Source: Pseudisothecium myosuroides (lineage: Eukaryota; Streptophyta; Bryopsida; Hypnales; Lembophyllaceae). From it: 64,000 nt of DNA. Shown here piece by piece: positions 36,992 to 50,600 of the stretch (position 1 is its first letter; the number at the start of each line of letters is the position of its first letter). The stretch is from positions 10,321,321 through 10,385,320 of the forward strand of contig OX637289.1 of assembly GCA_951799445.1 (NCBI GenBank), given 5' to 3'. Both the position numbers and the translations under genes were made by a program. The notes under the pieces were generated by a model, which saw nothing but the letters and a program-made list of their open reading frames with translations, searched no databases and was not told the DNA's origin.

Positions 36992-38168
36992 CATCACAAA
37001 GTTTAGACCCTATGGTTTGTCAACAATTATCATATGGTTATTGTTGTTTCATGGGTTCGCACATTAACCCCTAAAGGCCCATTGTCCCCTCGAGGGACAA
37101 ATGGGATTTTGGGCAAGTACCTACGGGCTGAAATTTTGTCCTGATTTTTTGAAACTTTTTTTGAAGATAGAAAAACTGATAAGCTTTGTGGGAATATAAT
37201 TTTTTCCACAATTGGTGCCTGGGAACAATAGTTATGACCAAATAAGCTCAAAACAAGGGACGGCGGGCAGCCCGGGCAGCAGAAAAAAAATGGACAAAAA
37301 TTTGAATTTTTTTTAAAAATATTTTTTTTCTGATAGATTATATTTTTGCCTATCTGGAAAGCTTTGATTCATTTCATTTGGATATGTTATGAGAAAGTTA
37401 TGGACATTCTTGTTTTTCGAACAGTTAGAGCATCTTTTTGAAAAAAATAACTTGTAGGATTCATTTCTGAATGCAATTTTTCAAAATTTTCATTTTTTGC
37501 ATTGTGTAATTTACTTGCTAGAACAATCTCACCATTAGGATTAGTTCATTTTAATTCCATCTAAAATATATGAATATTTTAGATTTTCCTTCTATCTTGG
37601 ACCTACTTCTACTTAACAATTTTTTTAAGAATGATAATTAAGTTTCTTTGAATTTTTTTTCCCCCTAGACTCTTAACTCAATTCTCTACAATAAAGATTT
37701 AAAGCTCAAAACGCTGTAGTGCAAAAATTTTAAGTTAAAAATGTTTAAAGCCAAAAAATCTAGCCCCGCAATGTGTTGAAAAACTTGTTTTTTCCACTTC
37801 AAACGCAGATATCTTGCAATCTGTGCGGTCAAAAATTCTGAATTTTTTTTCCATACATTCTCATACTAGTTAGGTGTAAGATCCTAAGGTTAGATGTTCA
37901 AAAAAAACATTTAAAATTTTTTTTTATACTTTGCTATAAAAATGGCAGTTTTCAGTGTTTTTTGGCAGAAAAAAGGCCTTGGGCCTCTGGGGTTAATTAC
38001 TTCGCATTGTTATCGCATTATTACAATGCATTACTTGTAACTGCATCGTAACGATGCAAAGTAATGCATCGTAATGATGCGATAAATTGTAATTAACATG
38101 TGAACCTATGAAACAACGATAACCACATGATAGTTGTTGACAAACTGTAGAGTCTAAACTTTGTGATG
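36992..38168. mobile_element. Foldback (hairpin) element interrupted by a TTAA element
   Basis: The outer arms, 36992-37063 and 38097-38168, are inverted copies of each other over about 72 bases. Landmarks are CATCACAAAGTTTAGAC, TTTGTCAACAA, TATCAT and TTGTTGTTTCAT. The inner arms continue with 37997-38046 against 38047-38092 (TTATCGCAT and ATGCATTACTT blocks). Without the insertion at 37068-37992 the element is about 248 bp and almost wholly self-complementary. No protein is encoded. The superfamily is unknown and target duplications are not evident. Confidence 0.8.
37068..37992 (+). mobile_element. 0.9-kb TTAA element nested in a foldback element
   Basis: TTAA flanks the element at 37064-37067 and 37993-37996. 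The termini are CCCCTAAAGGCCCA on the left and, inverted on the right, CCCCAGAGGCCCA (one indel and one substitution). It carries the family's GTCCCCTCGAGGGAC palindrome beside the left end. The length is 925 bp and it is non-coding. Because it interrupts one arm of a hairpin, the matching uninterrupted site survives in the other arm with a single TTAA at 38093-38096. This shows the insertion point directly. Confidence 0.85.
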
Positions 38169-41100
38169 TAGGGAACCTTATGGATTTCATCGGAAGTCCC
38201 TATCACTTGACCATTACTTGGGATATTTCGGACCTAAGTTCTTTACTTTTGGTGCAAAATATGAACTTTGTTCTTTCTTGTTGTTACCCAAACTTCTTGG
38301 GTAGGTGAATACAACAAACATGGCAGTTTTGAGTGATTTTTGACTAAAAAATTGGCCTTGGGCCTTTCAGGGTTAAGAGCAGACTACCTTATAGGGCCGG
38401 GTGCCTTTCCCTCCCGACCATGCCTCTTGTAAACCCAAGGACGCTTCAGGTGCAACTAAAATAACAATTGAAAGTTGCCTCCTACCTTAGTACCTTGCCT
38501 GTCATCCGCTCATGGCACATGCTTGTCACAGGTCATCTCAGTTCAGTTGCTCCCAGTTCTCTTTCCCAATGGCAGGAAAAAAACAAACATTTCACCTCCA
38601 AGAATTCATCTACACTCCAAGTGATGGGACAACTACTGCAGAAAAAAATCATATTTTACCTCAAAGAATTAATATACATACTCCAAGTGATGGGACAACT
38701 CCAAACCATGTGTGTATTGCCTGCAGCTGGTGTTGGAGATCATTGCCACCAAGGCAATGTCTGCATCAATCAACAAGCCTACAAAGCTGTTATATAGTAT
38801 AGTTAGCTTATGTCACATAACAACACGTTGCCTTGGCCAACCACCTAATTGGGCGTACAAAGCTGACATTCAGGCCTTCCTATTCCCTGAAAAGGAATGT
38901 ACACGAAAAGGGACATAAATAAATCTTATCAATTAACTAACCAACATTCAAATCAAAAATAAATAAATATATAAATAAAACACCTGATTTGTGCCCCCAC
39001 AAACCCAAACCCAAAACTTTGATATGAGTATGATATATGGAACACATACGAAATACATGTAGGGATATAATATATAAAATACATACAAAATATATATGAA
39101 TACATGTAGGGGTATGATATATGGAATATGGATGATATAAAAAATGTTGATATAATATGATATATGATTACAAGAATGGGATAAGAAATATATGGTTGTT
39201 TAATCCCATATCAATTGTAATCTATTGTAACATGTTTAGAAAAAATTGATAGATATGGAGGTCATAATGAAAAAATATACCATAGAACTTCTGTAAAGTG
39301 ATAGCCCCAAAATTGGGCTGAAGTCCCCATATTCAAGAATATTAAAGAACTTCTCTACGAATGTGTATGTTTGAGATAGGACCTAGTGCAGGATCAAGCA
39401 ATCAATGCTCTCTCACTTTAAAGAGTTCATTGCGATTTTAGGGTTTTAGGGTTTAGGGTTTAGGATTTAGGTTTTTTCTTTCTCTGAAAAATGATCCAAA
39501 AATATTTCTGTTCAAGGAAACCTGTGAAAAAGGCAGACCAGCCCTTAAATGGTCGCTTTTAGAACATATTACCTTATCCCCTCAAAGGGGACATTCCACA
39601 CTATGTAATCAACCCTCGACTGAGCCTATGTGTTTTGTTAAACCCATTCCAAATATCTGCCATATTATAGACATTTTTTATACTGAGACCCAAATTGTAT
39701 TGGAACTGAGTGGCACAGACAAATTAAGGTATGCTGTCACTTGCATGTACATGTACTGTACAGTACGAGTAAATGTAGACAAGAGGAGTGTTGCCCCAGT
39801 CATTCTCTGAGGGCGACATGATAGTTTGTACGGAAGCTGTCACTAAGTTATGCGTGCTTGATGAGCCATCCCCACTCGTGAAATTGGCCAAGTGTTGCAA
39901 AAAAAATAAAAATTCAACAGAAGTTCAGAGTTGAGCTTCTGTGATCTCAGAGTAAGGTAGTCGGCTCTTAGAGTGTAGTAGTGATCCAAATTGGGAGTGC
40001 CATGTGTCATTCATTTGGATATAACTTAGCATGAATACAATTATTTTTACTATTGTATCCCTCAGTTTGTGCACCATCTTTGTCAAATACACAAGTAAAA
40101 CCATGTTGCATCCAAAATTGGGCTTCCTTAACGTGTGAGGGTTAGGGTATGGTCCCTTTTTTTACCTTAGTTATTGTGAGAGAGCTGGCAGCTCTTGAGT
40201 GCCTGTTGGCTTTTATGGGACTTGTGAAACTTGTATCCATTAACTTACATGCAAGGAAGAGGATTGATTTGTAAGAAAAGTCCAGACAAGTTATTGCTGG
40301 GGTGGGGTGAGGTCAGGAATTTAATGTCTCTCCATTTACTTTGCTGAGAAACTAATCAAATAGCAAAGGTGCGTGTCTAGCATAGCTATAAAGACTTTTC
40401 CTGATGTCTGGAAAAACATTAATACTGACTCACATTTCATTCAATACTTGTCATTCGAGACTGGACAAATTGAGCATTTGTTCATTCAATACTTGCCAAA
40501 GCAAAGGACACTCAAACACCTGGCAGCTGGTACAAGTAATCCAACTTCGGTAGCAATGCAATAAGTTATTCTGTTGACCAATTCTTCAGTCAAGATACAG
40601 TTAATCTAAAATCAATACATTCTTTGCAATGAAATTTCGTTTCATTTGTTTAAAAACAAAACAAAAACAAAAACAAAAAATCAATACATGAGAAACCAAA
40701 GATGGAATGAACTTTAAGCTTAGAAATTACAATCTTCAACTTTCCAAGAAGAGATGCTGAAATGCACTTGCAAATTTAAAAAAGTTTGCAAGAAGAGAGC
40801 ACAACATGCAAGTTTGCAACAAGAGAGCACTTAAAATTTGGTCTGATGCTTCCTCTGATGTAACTCTTTAACTGTCAGTATGAAATTTTAATTGCCCTTA
40901 CTTTTTATCAATCTTCAAATCTTCAAATCTTCAAAATCGTACGTCTACAAACTTTTAAGTTTTGTAGATGTGGAAGGAGTAAAAAGTGGTTAATTGCAAG
41001 CGCCTCTACCCTGAATAGAATGTTTAGTGTCATATATTTCTTTCCAAATAATATTCAATACAATCCTCAAAATAATCTTCACGAATTGAAAATCAAAACC

Positions 41101-41638
41101 CTATGTAAACCTCTTAGAATGCTACCGTTCCTGTAACCAAATGTCACAGTTCTACTAAATATGAGAATTCATCCTTTGGAATGATGCAAGTTTTACTTTT
41201 AACATCTAATTTTCATTGAATGTGAGCACTTTTTACATTTTTGACCCATTGCTTAATCTCTCCCTTGGGGTAGAAACAAATAACTTAAGAAGCAACATGT
41301 AAGAAGTATGTATGTGCTTGAGATTTATTACCTGAGAAAAACCGTTTATTTTTCTGCAGTCGAGTCTACGGAACTCCACTTTTCTGTGGTAGACACGCTT
41401 GGTCATTCCGTAAATTTCTGCCGGTATTCTTCAACAAGAGAGGGTAGAGTAACTGGTGATGTAAAAGATGACTTATGGACTTTTCCAACTGACCTCAACG
41501 GTGAAAATTTTCCCCTTCCAGACTATGCAAAACAGCACATGAAGGCAATTTGCAATCTCACTGAATTTTTGCCGCAAAATAAAAGAACTGCTGATCAGTT
41601 CGAATGCAATGTGAATCTCCTACTTGATACTCGGGATA
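38169..41638. other. Intergenic DNA with minor repeats, downstream of the protease gene
   Basis: No gene is supported. Visible items are: a right-end fragment of the TTAA family at about 38318-38372 ending before TTAA at 38373-38376; a tandem duplication of about 64-bp period at 38592-38702 (CTCCAAGTGATGGGACAACT twice); an AT-rich tandem stretch at about 39020-39140 with ATACATGTAGGG repeated; a telomere-like tract at 39435-39471; and an A-rich AAAAC run at 40650-40680. The part next to 41638 should hold the protease 3' UTR. Confidence 0.45.
39435..39471. repeat. Short interstitial telomere-like TTTAGGG tract
   Basis: Four to five imperfect units of the plant-type telomere repeat (TTTTAGGG, TTTAGGG, TTTAGGA, TTTAGG) stand in otherwise unremarkable intergenic DNA. 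The tract is too short to be a chromosome end. Confidence 0.7.
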
Positions 41639-44600
41639 CTAGAGCCTCACGGGGTAAAACTCCAGATTCTTCTTGAACTTATCTAAGCTTTCAATCAGGA
41701 CAGTCCTTCGGGCCTCAACTTGGCCCACCTTTGAGGTTTCGCCTATGGGATCATCAACATCACCCTCTCGAGCATTAAGCCCCACCACATGGAGACACAG
41801 GTGCCGTCGTATACGCGAACGCGGCCCAAGGAAACGGCGACACCAGTTTATCAACTCCTTTTTCGACACTTGCAGCAACTCAGTAGCCTCGTGTTTGTTG
41901 GCATCAAACAGATATCTGAATCAAAAACAGAAATGAAACGCATTGATCAGAAAACAGAAAATTTGAGAAGCCTTCAGGCCATGTTTTTTTTGGTTAGGAA
42001 TTAAAAATTAAAGTTTGGAAGTTTTTAATGTTCTTACAACGAAGTCCACCAAAGTTTTTTAGTCCAAGAAAACAGCAATGAATCAGAAGACATAACAGAA
42101 ACGATTATAACATTGTTGAATGGAGTGCTGCAACCACCTTGAGCGCATTTGTTAATTCAAGGAGGGATCAGGGTATTCAAGGTGCTGTGATTCTTCAACA
42201 TCTTCTTCCTTTGGCAATTTTTTTTTCAAATCTTGAATTCAAGAATGACAGCATTGGAACAGTACTCAACCAACTATTAAAGACAAGTGATGCTACAGAC
42301 TGAATTACCACAATGCAGCTATAGCGAGAAATTTGGGTGTTCAATACTACTGAAGAATGCAATGAAGCATTGGGAAATATAAAGCCATTGTAAAGTTTGC
42401 AGCATACCTGCGGTCCCAAATGTGCTCCCAGTAACGCTCACTGTCCTCGTACAAAGAACTAGGTATGCTCTGTTTTGAAGCTATGAGCGACTCCTTGTGA
42501 GACTGGAACTCCTCTTCCTCCATGTTTGACTGCCACACATATGTTGCCAGCTATCAATCCCCTGGTTTATTTAGGCCTACTAGCCAGTATCTGAAACGAT
42601 TTTAAATTACATCGTGAAGATTCGAGCCACTTCTCAACTGTGGTGGTGGCTAAATTCATCCCAAGACTAGACCCATAAACTAGAGGCACGTGTAGTATGA
42701 ACTACCGTATTTCAACTGAAGTGGCCAAAGCTTGAAAACTATGTACATAGACTAAAGCTAATAACAGAGAGAAAAAAACAACGTTTATTGAAATTGTGAC
42801 CAAGACATAATTGAACTCTTACCAGCATTTGGGGTATCTGCATGATGAAAGCATTTATGCGGCCCTCAAGGTAAGCGGGGCTATATTTTGCAGATTGCAC
42901 CATGAAGCTGATGCCTAGAACTCCATGAAGGTCTGAACAATCACTCTCCACAACGTATCCCAGCTGCTCCTTGGTTCTGAACGTGAATTTAGAGTCAACT
43001 AATACAGATGCAGTCAGTAGTATCACGATGGCTATAAAAGCTATAACAAAAGATTGCGACACTGGTCAATGAAAGTATTCGCAGGCGGCAAATACTATGT
43101 GAAATTTAAAAAAGAGTTGTCAGCAGGCATTACAAAGAGGGATACTCACCGAAGTTGATTGAAGTAAGGTTCAGCTATAATATCTTCAAACAAGTCCATT
43201 AAGCATCGAAGTCTTACGGATTCCTTCCCTTGATCTTGCCCGATTTGAAAATATGACTACAGAAATGCCAGAGATGTACAGTGCAACTCAATAAGACTAC
43301 TGCAGTGGGACAAATCAGACGTGAATGTAAACATCTGCTCTATTCTATAATATTGGAGCATATTAAACTTATGGCCCACCTTGTGCAACAGTGTCGTGAC
43401 GTACAATTGATCCAAGAGTTGCCCTTCTGGGTCCCGTTTCCCAATATGTTACTACCTAGGGGACTAACTACCGCCACTACCCATTAAATCTTACTTCAAA
43501 GGTGAGAGCTTGTAAACGTATGGGGATATACTCAACGTTTCAAGGTCTAGATACAAGCAAGTCATGAATATATCACTGCGGTTAGTTATGTGAATAATTC
43601 AGATGGAGGTTACGAATCCTGAGGTCGTACCTGAACTACGGAATTTCTTTCATATTCACATTTGCATCTCTCCTTATACAGCACAGAAGTGCCGGCGGGC
43701 AGCTTCACAACACAGTTTGTCGGCCTTGCCTCGAGTGGTAAAGGGCTAGTGACCAGAGCTTTCTGGAAGATTTGGGCTATGAAAATGGCTTGCTCCTTAA
43801 GAACGTTGCCTTCGATAAAACACTCAATGTATGCCTGCCACATACATCGAGTTTAAAGTCGGTGGACTAAGTCCTAATCTAAAGCGAAGCAAAAGTGAAC
43901 GAGATAATTGGCCCCATGGTAAGCACTACTACTCACTTTGCTGAAGAGATTGTCTACAAACTTAGTGAAATCTTGAAAAGTAAGATTATGTAGACAATCA
44001 CGTCTGAGTTCGATGCTCCAAAATCTCTTGCTCAATGCTTCTGTTGAAAGATACGTCGCATGGTCAATCGGATTCTCATTCGCCCTGATGTATTCTTCTG
44101 ACAAGACCTCTACAGTCCTCTGCATGAGCAACAAAGCAGAACCCATCACATTCATGGTTTCGACATGAGCATCACATTAAGGAACAAGTTCGAGAGAGAA
44201 TAAAAAATGTAGAAACCTCAAAATTCATTTCTGTTGTGGTGAGAGTCTTCATGTGACTCGCGATTTTTCGAGCGAGGGCAGGCAGCTTCTCGCTGAAACC
44301 AAATATCTTCAATTCTATTCTATATCCCGACAAACTGATCGAGGTCTCCAGATTTGCAATGCCAGCCTGCACAACGCAAGATCATGTAGAAGCGTTTCAT
44401 CTTTGACTCTATATATACCCACCTGCAACTATAGAAAAATTCATCTTCCATTATTTCTTACAAAGCAGTTCCACCCTTGCATCTAAAGAAATACAAATAC
44501 TGGCTAGTAACTAGATTTTTTTTCCATGCGAATCACCGTCTCTGTACTACAATATAATTTATTCTAAAACTGATGAACTCTTGCTCCAAATCAGAAGATA

Positions 44601-47600
44601 ATTACTTCAAATCATTCACCAGTTAACTCTTATCAAGATAGCACGATACAGATAGATATGAACGTTTGATCTTATTTTGAGGTGACGAAACAATCAGGTT
44701 CTCACCAAGTATATTGTCTCGTTCAGTACGGTGGTTAAGCGAATCAGGTATATTTGAGCGAACACTGCATCAGTGACTTGCTTGGTAGCTGGGAAGAACA
44801 TTATTGAGAAACATGCGCTAGTCCGTGGTGCACGGAATCTCATTTCATGCTTGTGCCAAACCTTGAGAGCAGCAGAGTCAATCAGACAGCGTGGATTCTT
44901 GAACTCGTCCTCTTCCTCATTGCTGGTGAAGACGGTGAAGTCATGGGGAATAAACTCATTGCACACTGGCATATGCAGTGCTGGGTCCACAGATGGCGGA
45001 TCGGACCAGAGTTTAAGTAGATCAGCTGGTAAAGTTTCTACAGTGAAGGGAGTATTAAACCATGGCTCAATCTGCACATCTGACAAGCGCACACAAAGTC
45101 ATAGCTTTGGTGCACAGGTGAAGGGAAGATGTGGCATCAGGCATGAAGGATCAAATTGATTCATGAGCATTCTCAACATTGAGACTAGTTCTTTTAACTA
45201 AATACTGAATTGGTTGGATCAATTACCAGCAGCCGTTCTGTCAAAGCAGTGTAACAAAAGGTCGACGCGCATGTTATCTGGGGTCAACTGAGATAGGACG
45301 CTAGTGACCAAATCTGGATTCCATATGTCATGCGCATAATCCCCATATATGACATGCGCTTCGGAGTATAAGTGCATATTGGCTGTCAGCAATGTCAACA
45401 GTACAATTGTTAGAGATCATTGAAAAATACAGACAAGTCAGCCTCCCGCTTCTATTTGAGAAAGATACAAAAGATTTAGGGCCAGAATACACATTTCTGC
45501 ATTCTAAATAGTTGTAAGAGGGACACTCAGTTCTCCATAATTATCCTCAGTGGAGAACTAGTGCAATCGAAGAGGTAGTAAGAAATAACAGTAGTATTCA
45601 GACTCTTGCAAAGACAACAGTGATAATTTAACCGCGGAAGAGAGACTGCCAGTATATCAGTAGCGTATGCCGGAATAGTTTGGTTGAAAGGGTGACATAG
45701 GGGGGGTCAGGGATTCCACATAAGTGAACATGAGAATCACGACAGCAATAACGTTCTGAAGAAAAGGATCAATATCAATCCACAATCCACAATCCACATA
45801 GACGACTTCAAATTTTCCTGAAATACAAGTTTCTGAGGGAAATCTGCGACATATCTGGAGTAAGATAATCAAGTGTTTGTTCTTCAAGCATGACAGAGGA
45901 AATGACATACTAGCAAGGCTTACTGCGTACTCGTCTTGTGAGGGGTCCTCAAAGTACTCGAAATTCAATTTGCTGATAGCTTTCTGCTCCTGAAAGACCC
46001 ATTCTTGTGGCCCCACTAATCGTAGCATTTTTAGGTACTGGAATAAGAATCCAATCACCTCCATGACCTGCACATTCACTATTAAGCACAGGGTCGGAAA
46101 GGTTTCAGAAACGACCCCCATCAAGAGCACGTCAAAGATTGTCATCAAAAGCATGTCATCTCTTTAATACAAACATTCAGTCAATAGTTGAGACCTCGAA
46201 CCAGTACGAGTGAAGGCCACTTCAGGACTATAACATCTACAGTAAGACAATCTAAAACATTTTAAGTTCAGATAACTGAGATACATCGTCTTTAAAATTA
46301 GGGAAAGGAAAAACAGATTGCGAGGTTTGACCAAAGAAGTACTAAAACGTAAGTGACCAGAATCTAGAGGGAGCGTGAATCATACGTTTTCAGCACCATG
46401 TATAGTTAAAGTTATGGTAACTGTAAACATGAACACAATCGAGCTGGTTTCAAGTCCATTGTCTCCACAACCGGCAGTTATTGACCTGCCCCAACCTTTG
46501 CTTTTGAGCAGTGATAGCAAACTGCCTTGGCCCTCTGCAACACCATTAAACAGTTTTATATTCAATGTACGTACACGTAGGCTGTACCAAATTTTTGATC
46601 TGTCGGATAATCAGTTCTTAAGGATGCAACACAATTCACCCCAAAGAATTACAAGGGAGCTCAACTAGCGAAGGATCTTGAGGAGTTAGTTTCATGCGTA
46701 CCATGACCAATAAGGTGGGCATAATAATCATGTGGCTTTGAGAGATAAGCGCTCTCCAGGCAGGGTAGGGGCCAGTTGATTGTCACTAAAGTCTGTTCCA
46801 TTCCAGCTGCAACACGGTACAACCGATTGGGTTCCCAAATGCGGCCTTCACAATGGACAGATATTCTTCCGTGACCACCTTCCCTGATTTCACCAAAAAG
46901 CTCCACCACCCACTTTTGCAAGGTCTCCAATGACTCTGCAATAGGCAAGGACAGTCAACTACATTTACATGGACCTACAGCCGATAAATCACATTTGGGG
47001 CTCAATCTGAAGTGAATTTCATCGTCTGAAAATTGAACTGACCACTGTCGCTCAAATTGAAATGACAGAGGATCGGATAAGCTAGGGCTTACCACCCACC
47101 TCCACCAAGTACTGCGAGTTTCATACGTCCTGCAAGGTACTTCTCGTTATAGAGCTCCAAAAGCTTGGCTCGCATGTCTATTCCTTTTCTAGCGGGCTCA
47201 CACTGCAAACTTTTCCTATTTCCTGCAACCACATCACATTACTCCTGAGTCCTGACGCTCCAATACGATTGATGCTAAATCAAGAAGAAAACCTTCTCAG
47301 AGGTAATGCAGAAAACCTAGCAGCGTTAAACCCCGTCAATTGTAAAACCATTAAGACAGTTTCTGCAGTAAACCCTGTTAATTGTAATGCAGCTAGAATT
47401 TCTAGAATACCTCCTGGGGGCTGCATAATCTCCAGGTAAAAGATTGGAAATCACGCGCAAATCTAGCAACGTTGTCATAATGGAGCATCGATTTAAAACC
47501 TCAACTGTGCTTCAGACTGTTCAACGAAATCAGGAGACTCACCCCAAGAGAAACGATGGAAGGGATGGGATGGTATTGCTGTATGGCATTGAACTTGGGA

Positions 47601-50600
47601 AAGACGGTTCATATCATTGCCCGCTGCTTGCACAAACTCTGCTCACAGCAATCGAGACCATAAAGGGTTACTGATTCAAGCTGAGATAAATGACCAAACA
47701 TACTGGACTTAAGTTACGAAATTAAGTTCATTTCGATGTCGGTATGAGTTACGAGATTACTTCACCCCTAGAGGATTAAGAGTGGTTCAATAATGACCAA
47801 TTTGATTGACCATATTATTAAAAATATAATTCAGATGGGGCCACTTTCACCAGAATCAGTGAAGAACATTGCATAATTGATCAAAACATAATAATTGAAT
47901 TCGACGAAAGATTGTCCCCAATATGACCTCCTCAAAACATCTAAAAAAATATGAGACCTGGTGTGGGTTTCCTGGTCCTCAAGGGATTAAACCGACGCTT
48001 GCTCTAAGCACGTAATCAGACTACGAATTGGAATTTTAGGCGGTAAGAAAACGGAACAATTAAGGAGGATAAAATACCTGATTCTATTGCTTGGATTTCT
48101 CTATCCATTGCCTCGGCCTTGACAAGAGGAGAAATAAAAAACTGTGAAAACCTGGATTCATCAAGACGACATGAATGAGGCCACCAATGAAGAGACATAC
48201 TTGGCACGTACTTGAAACCATGCATACCACACATAAAATGGTACTCCGTATTTCTCTACAGAAAGTAAGATTATATCAACGTTTATAATTCACAAATAAG
48301 GTCCACATATTCTGTTAGAATATTATGCGTTAACCTTTCTAGCGCATCCCTCAAGCTTCGGTTCCTGACTTCGAAGTGGTAACACGTAAATTCCTGGTCC
48401 GTGTAAGCGTTGGAACTACCTCCATGCTGTGACAGAAACTTATCATACTGCAAAGAGCCGCACGTCTTGCTCAGGTTAATCTTAAATCGATTGGCAGTCT
48501 AAAAAATAGTTAACTTCTCAACACGTTGCAAAGAGTTCTGAATCATATTTCACCATGATGGAGCCGAAACTACTTAACCCCCTAACCGTCCCAGCATCTT
48601 AAGTTTAGAAGGAATTTTAAATAATTGGCTTCAAATTTTACTGGTAACTATTAGTAAGTGAAATGGTAGATCTAGCTATATGGATATGATCTATGCATTG
48701 TAGTTTACAACTTTTGCACTTTGCAATCACATTTTCACATTTTTGGAGATTTTGACAACACCAAGGGCAGTTAATATCACAGAACCTTCCTGCTATTGAC
48801 CAGTATATAAATTGTCTGTCTCTGGCCCATTTCTGAGGTACAATCACATGGAATATTAAAGTTGAAGACACGATGGAATTCCACTTTCCAGCTTTTGTCA
48901 GAAAGGACATGTTATCTCAGCATTTTACGCTCAGTCAGAGACAGTCAAGAGAGTACAGTACCTCATTCTCATCCGGGAACTTGGTGCTCCCCATGAACAA
49001 CATGTGCTCTGCAGATTCAAAGAATCCAGAGCAGTAAGGTGTTCTGCATATTGCTTGTGTTACATTCGAAAGTTTGCTTCCATCACGAGCAGAATTACGT
49101 GCATGCAATAGGAATTCAGGCATTACTCACCAAGAAAGTGAGCGAGACCTGGTGCCTCTGGGGGGTCCGCCATGCTCCCTACTCCAACACACATGGCTGC
49201 TGCAGCCTGACATTAGACAGCACTAACATAGTATTCTTTGCCAAACACATTGGTGTCCACTTATCTACTACTTATTGAATTTTTTCCATTGATGTAAAGC
49301 TAGTATAAATCCAATCGAGTTGCGCTAGAAGTAATACTTCACATTATGTATAATATGTCCAATTCTTCTGTCCCCTTATTCCCACCCAAGTTCTGTTGTT
49401 GTTTGAATATTCTCCTCAATTCACAGTTTTCAGAAAATTCACAGTTGTTTTTCAGAAAATTAGACAGTTTTCCGAAATTTGAGATAACAGAGAATCCATC
49501 TCTACGGAGAGGTCTCCCTATGGATACAATGATCATACAGAGGCTTCCACGTGAGACATAGGGAGACTCCCCAATGGAAAATACTCTATTCATGATGTTG
49601 TCTAAAAGTTCCTGAAATAACCTAATGTTACGAAGAACCCTGCTAAGTTCATTTGAGATTCTACACGAATAAGGATTGAGGTCTTACGTACATAGTCATT
49701 TGATATCTCCTGCTCGGGTTCCTTGTCCAGCTTTCTCCTGCTCAGGAGCGAGGCTCCATTTGAACCCCCTTCTTCGTCTGGAGGTCTTTTGCACTGGATT
49801 AAACATTTCTAACCCATATTGCCAGTCTAGTGGACTTCTCAAAATAGTTCCTTCACTATCTATATACTATTAAAACAGATAGTTTGTTTTTGTTTTTATT
49901 TGTATGTCAGGATCTCCTAGACTGTCGGGTCGACGGGGGTGCACTTGGTGTCGTAGGAAATCCCTCAACGATGTGTGCACAAGTAAGTTAGACTACTGAA
50001 GTATTGATGTAGTGGTGTTACCTGGATGAAACCGCAGGCGTGGCTTCGTGTCGGACGTGAAGTCATCACCACCTAGTCCACCACAAGGATTATGATCAAT
50101 TCAGGGCAACAAAGATAGATTCTCGTCTCAATTCTTAACCCCTAAAAGACTGAGACCCCCAATTGGGACTTATGATTTTTCAGCAACATTGAGGTCAAAT
50201 GGGAACGTTCTTGTTGAATTTCATTTATTTATTGACAAACACATGCAATGTTCCTCAGTGATATACAACTGGGTTCCATCTGAATCCTATTTTTCACAAT
50301 ATGACAAATTGGAACTGGACATTTAATACCAGTCGACCTGGTCATTTGGGGTCAACTTAACCTCTTTGTTGAGAATCAGTGCAGCTTGTTTCCTTGCGTG
50401 TGTGCACCCTCAGAGGAACAATCAGATTTGCAATCCACAATAGCCATGAACGTCAATCAAAGCCCAGGAACAGAAATTGAACCAGAAAAGCATTATTTGC
50501 TTCAATATTAGAGTTACTTAGCCCTAATTCGAACATAGTTTATCGTGCAAAGGTTATCGACCTCTCACCCTGATTTCAATCTTCCCAATTTGAGACTTCA

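Noticed and set aside
41308..41676. A 122-codon plus-strand frame at the end of the protease gene
   Set aside because: It overlaps the last protease exon in antisense and otherwise lies in its probable 3' UTR. No recognisable motifs are present.
48935..49123. A minus-strand frame containing the AEHMLFMGSTKFPDENE text that could be read as a protease lacking the first zinc His
   Set aside because: The preceding codons are intron. Splicing from 49131 to 49008 restores the full HFLEH motif, so the zinc site is intact.
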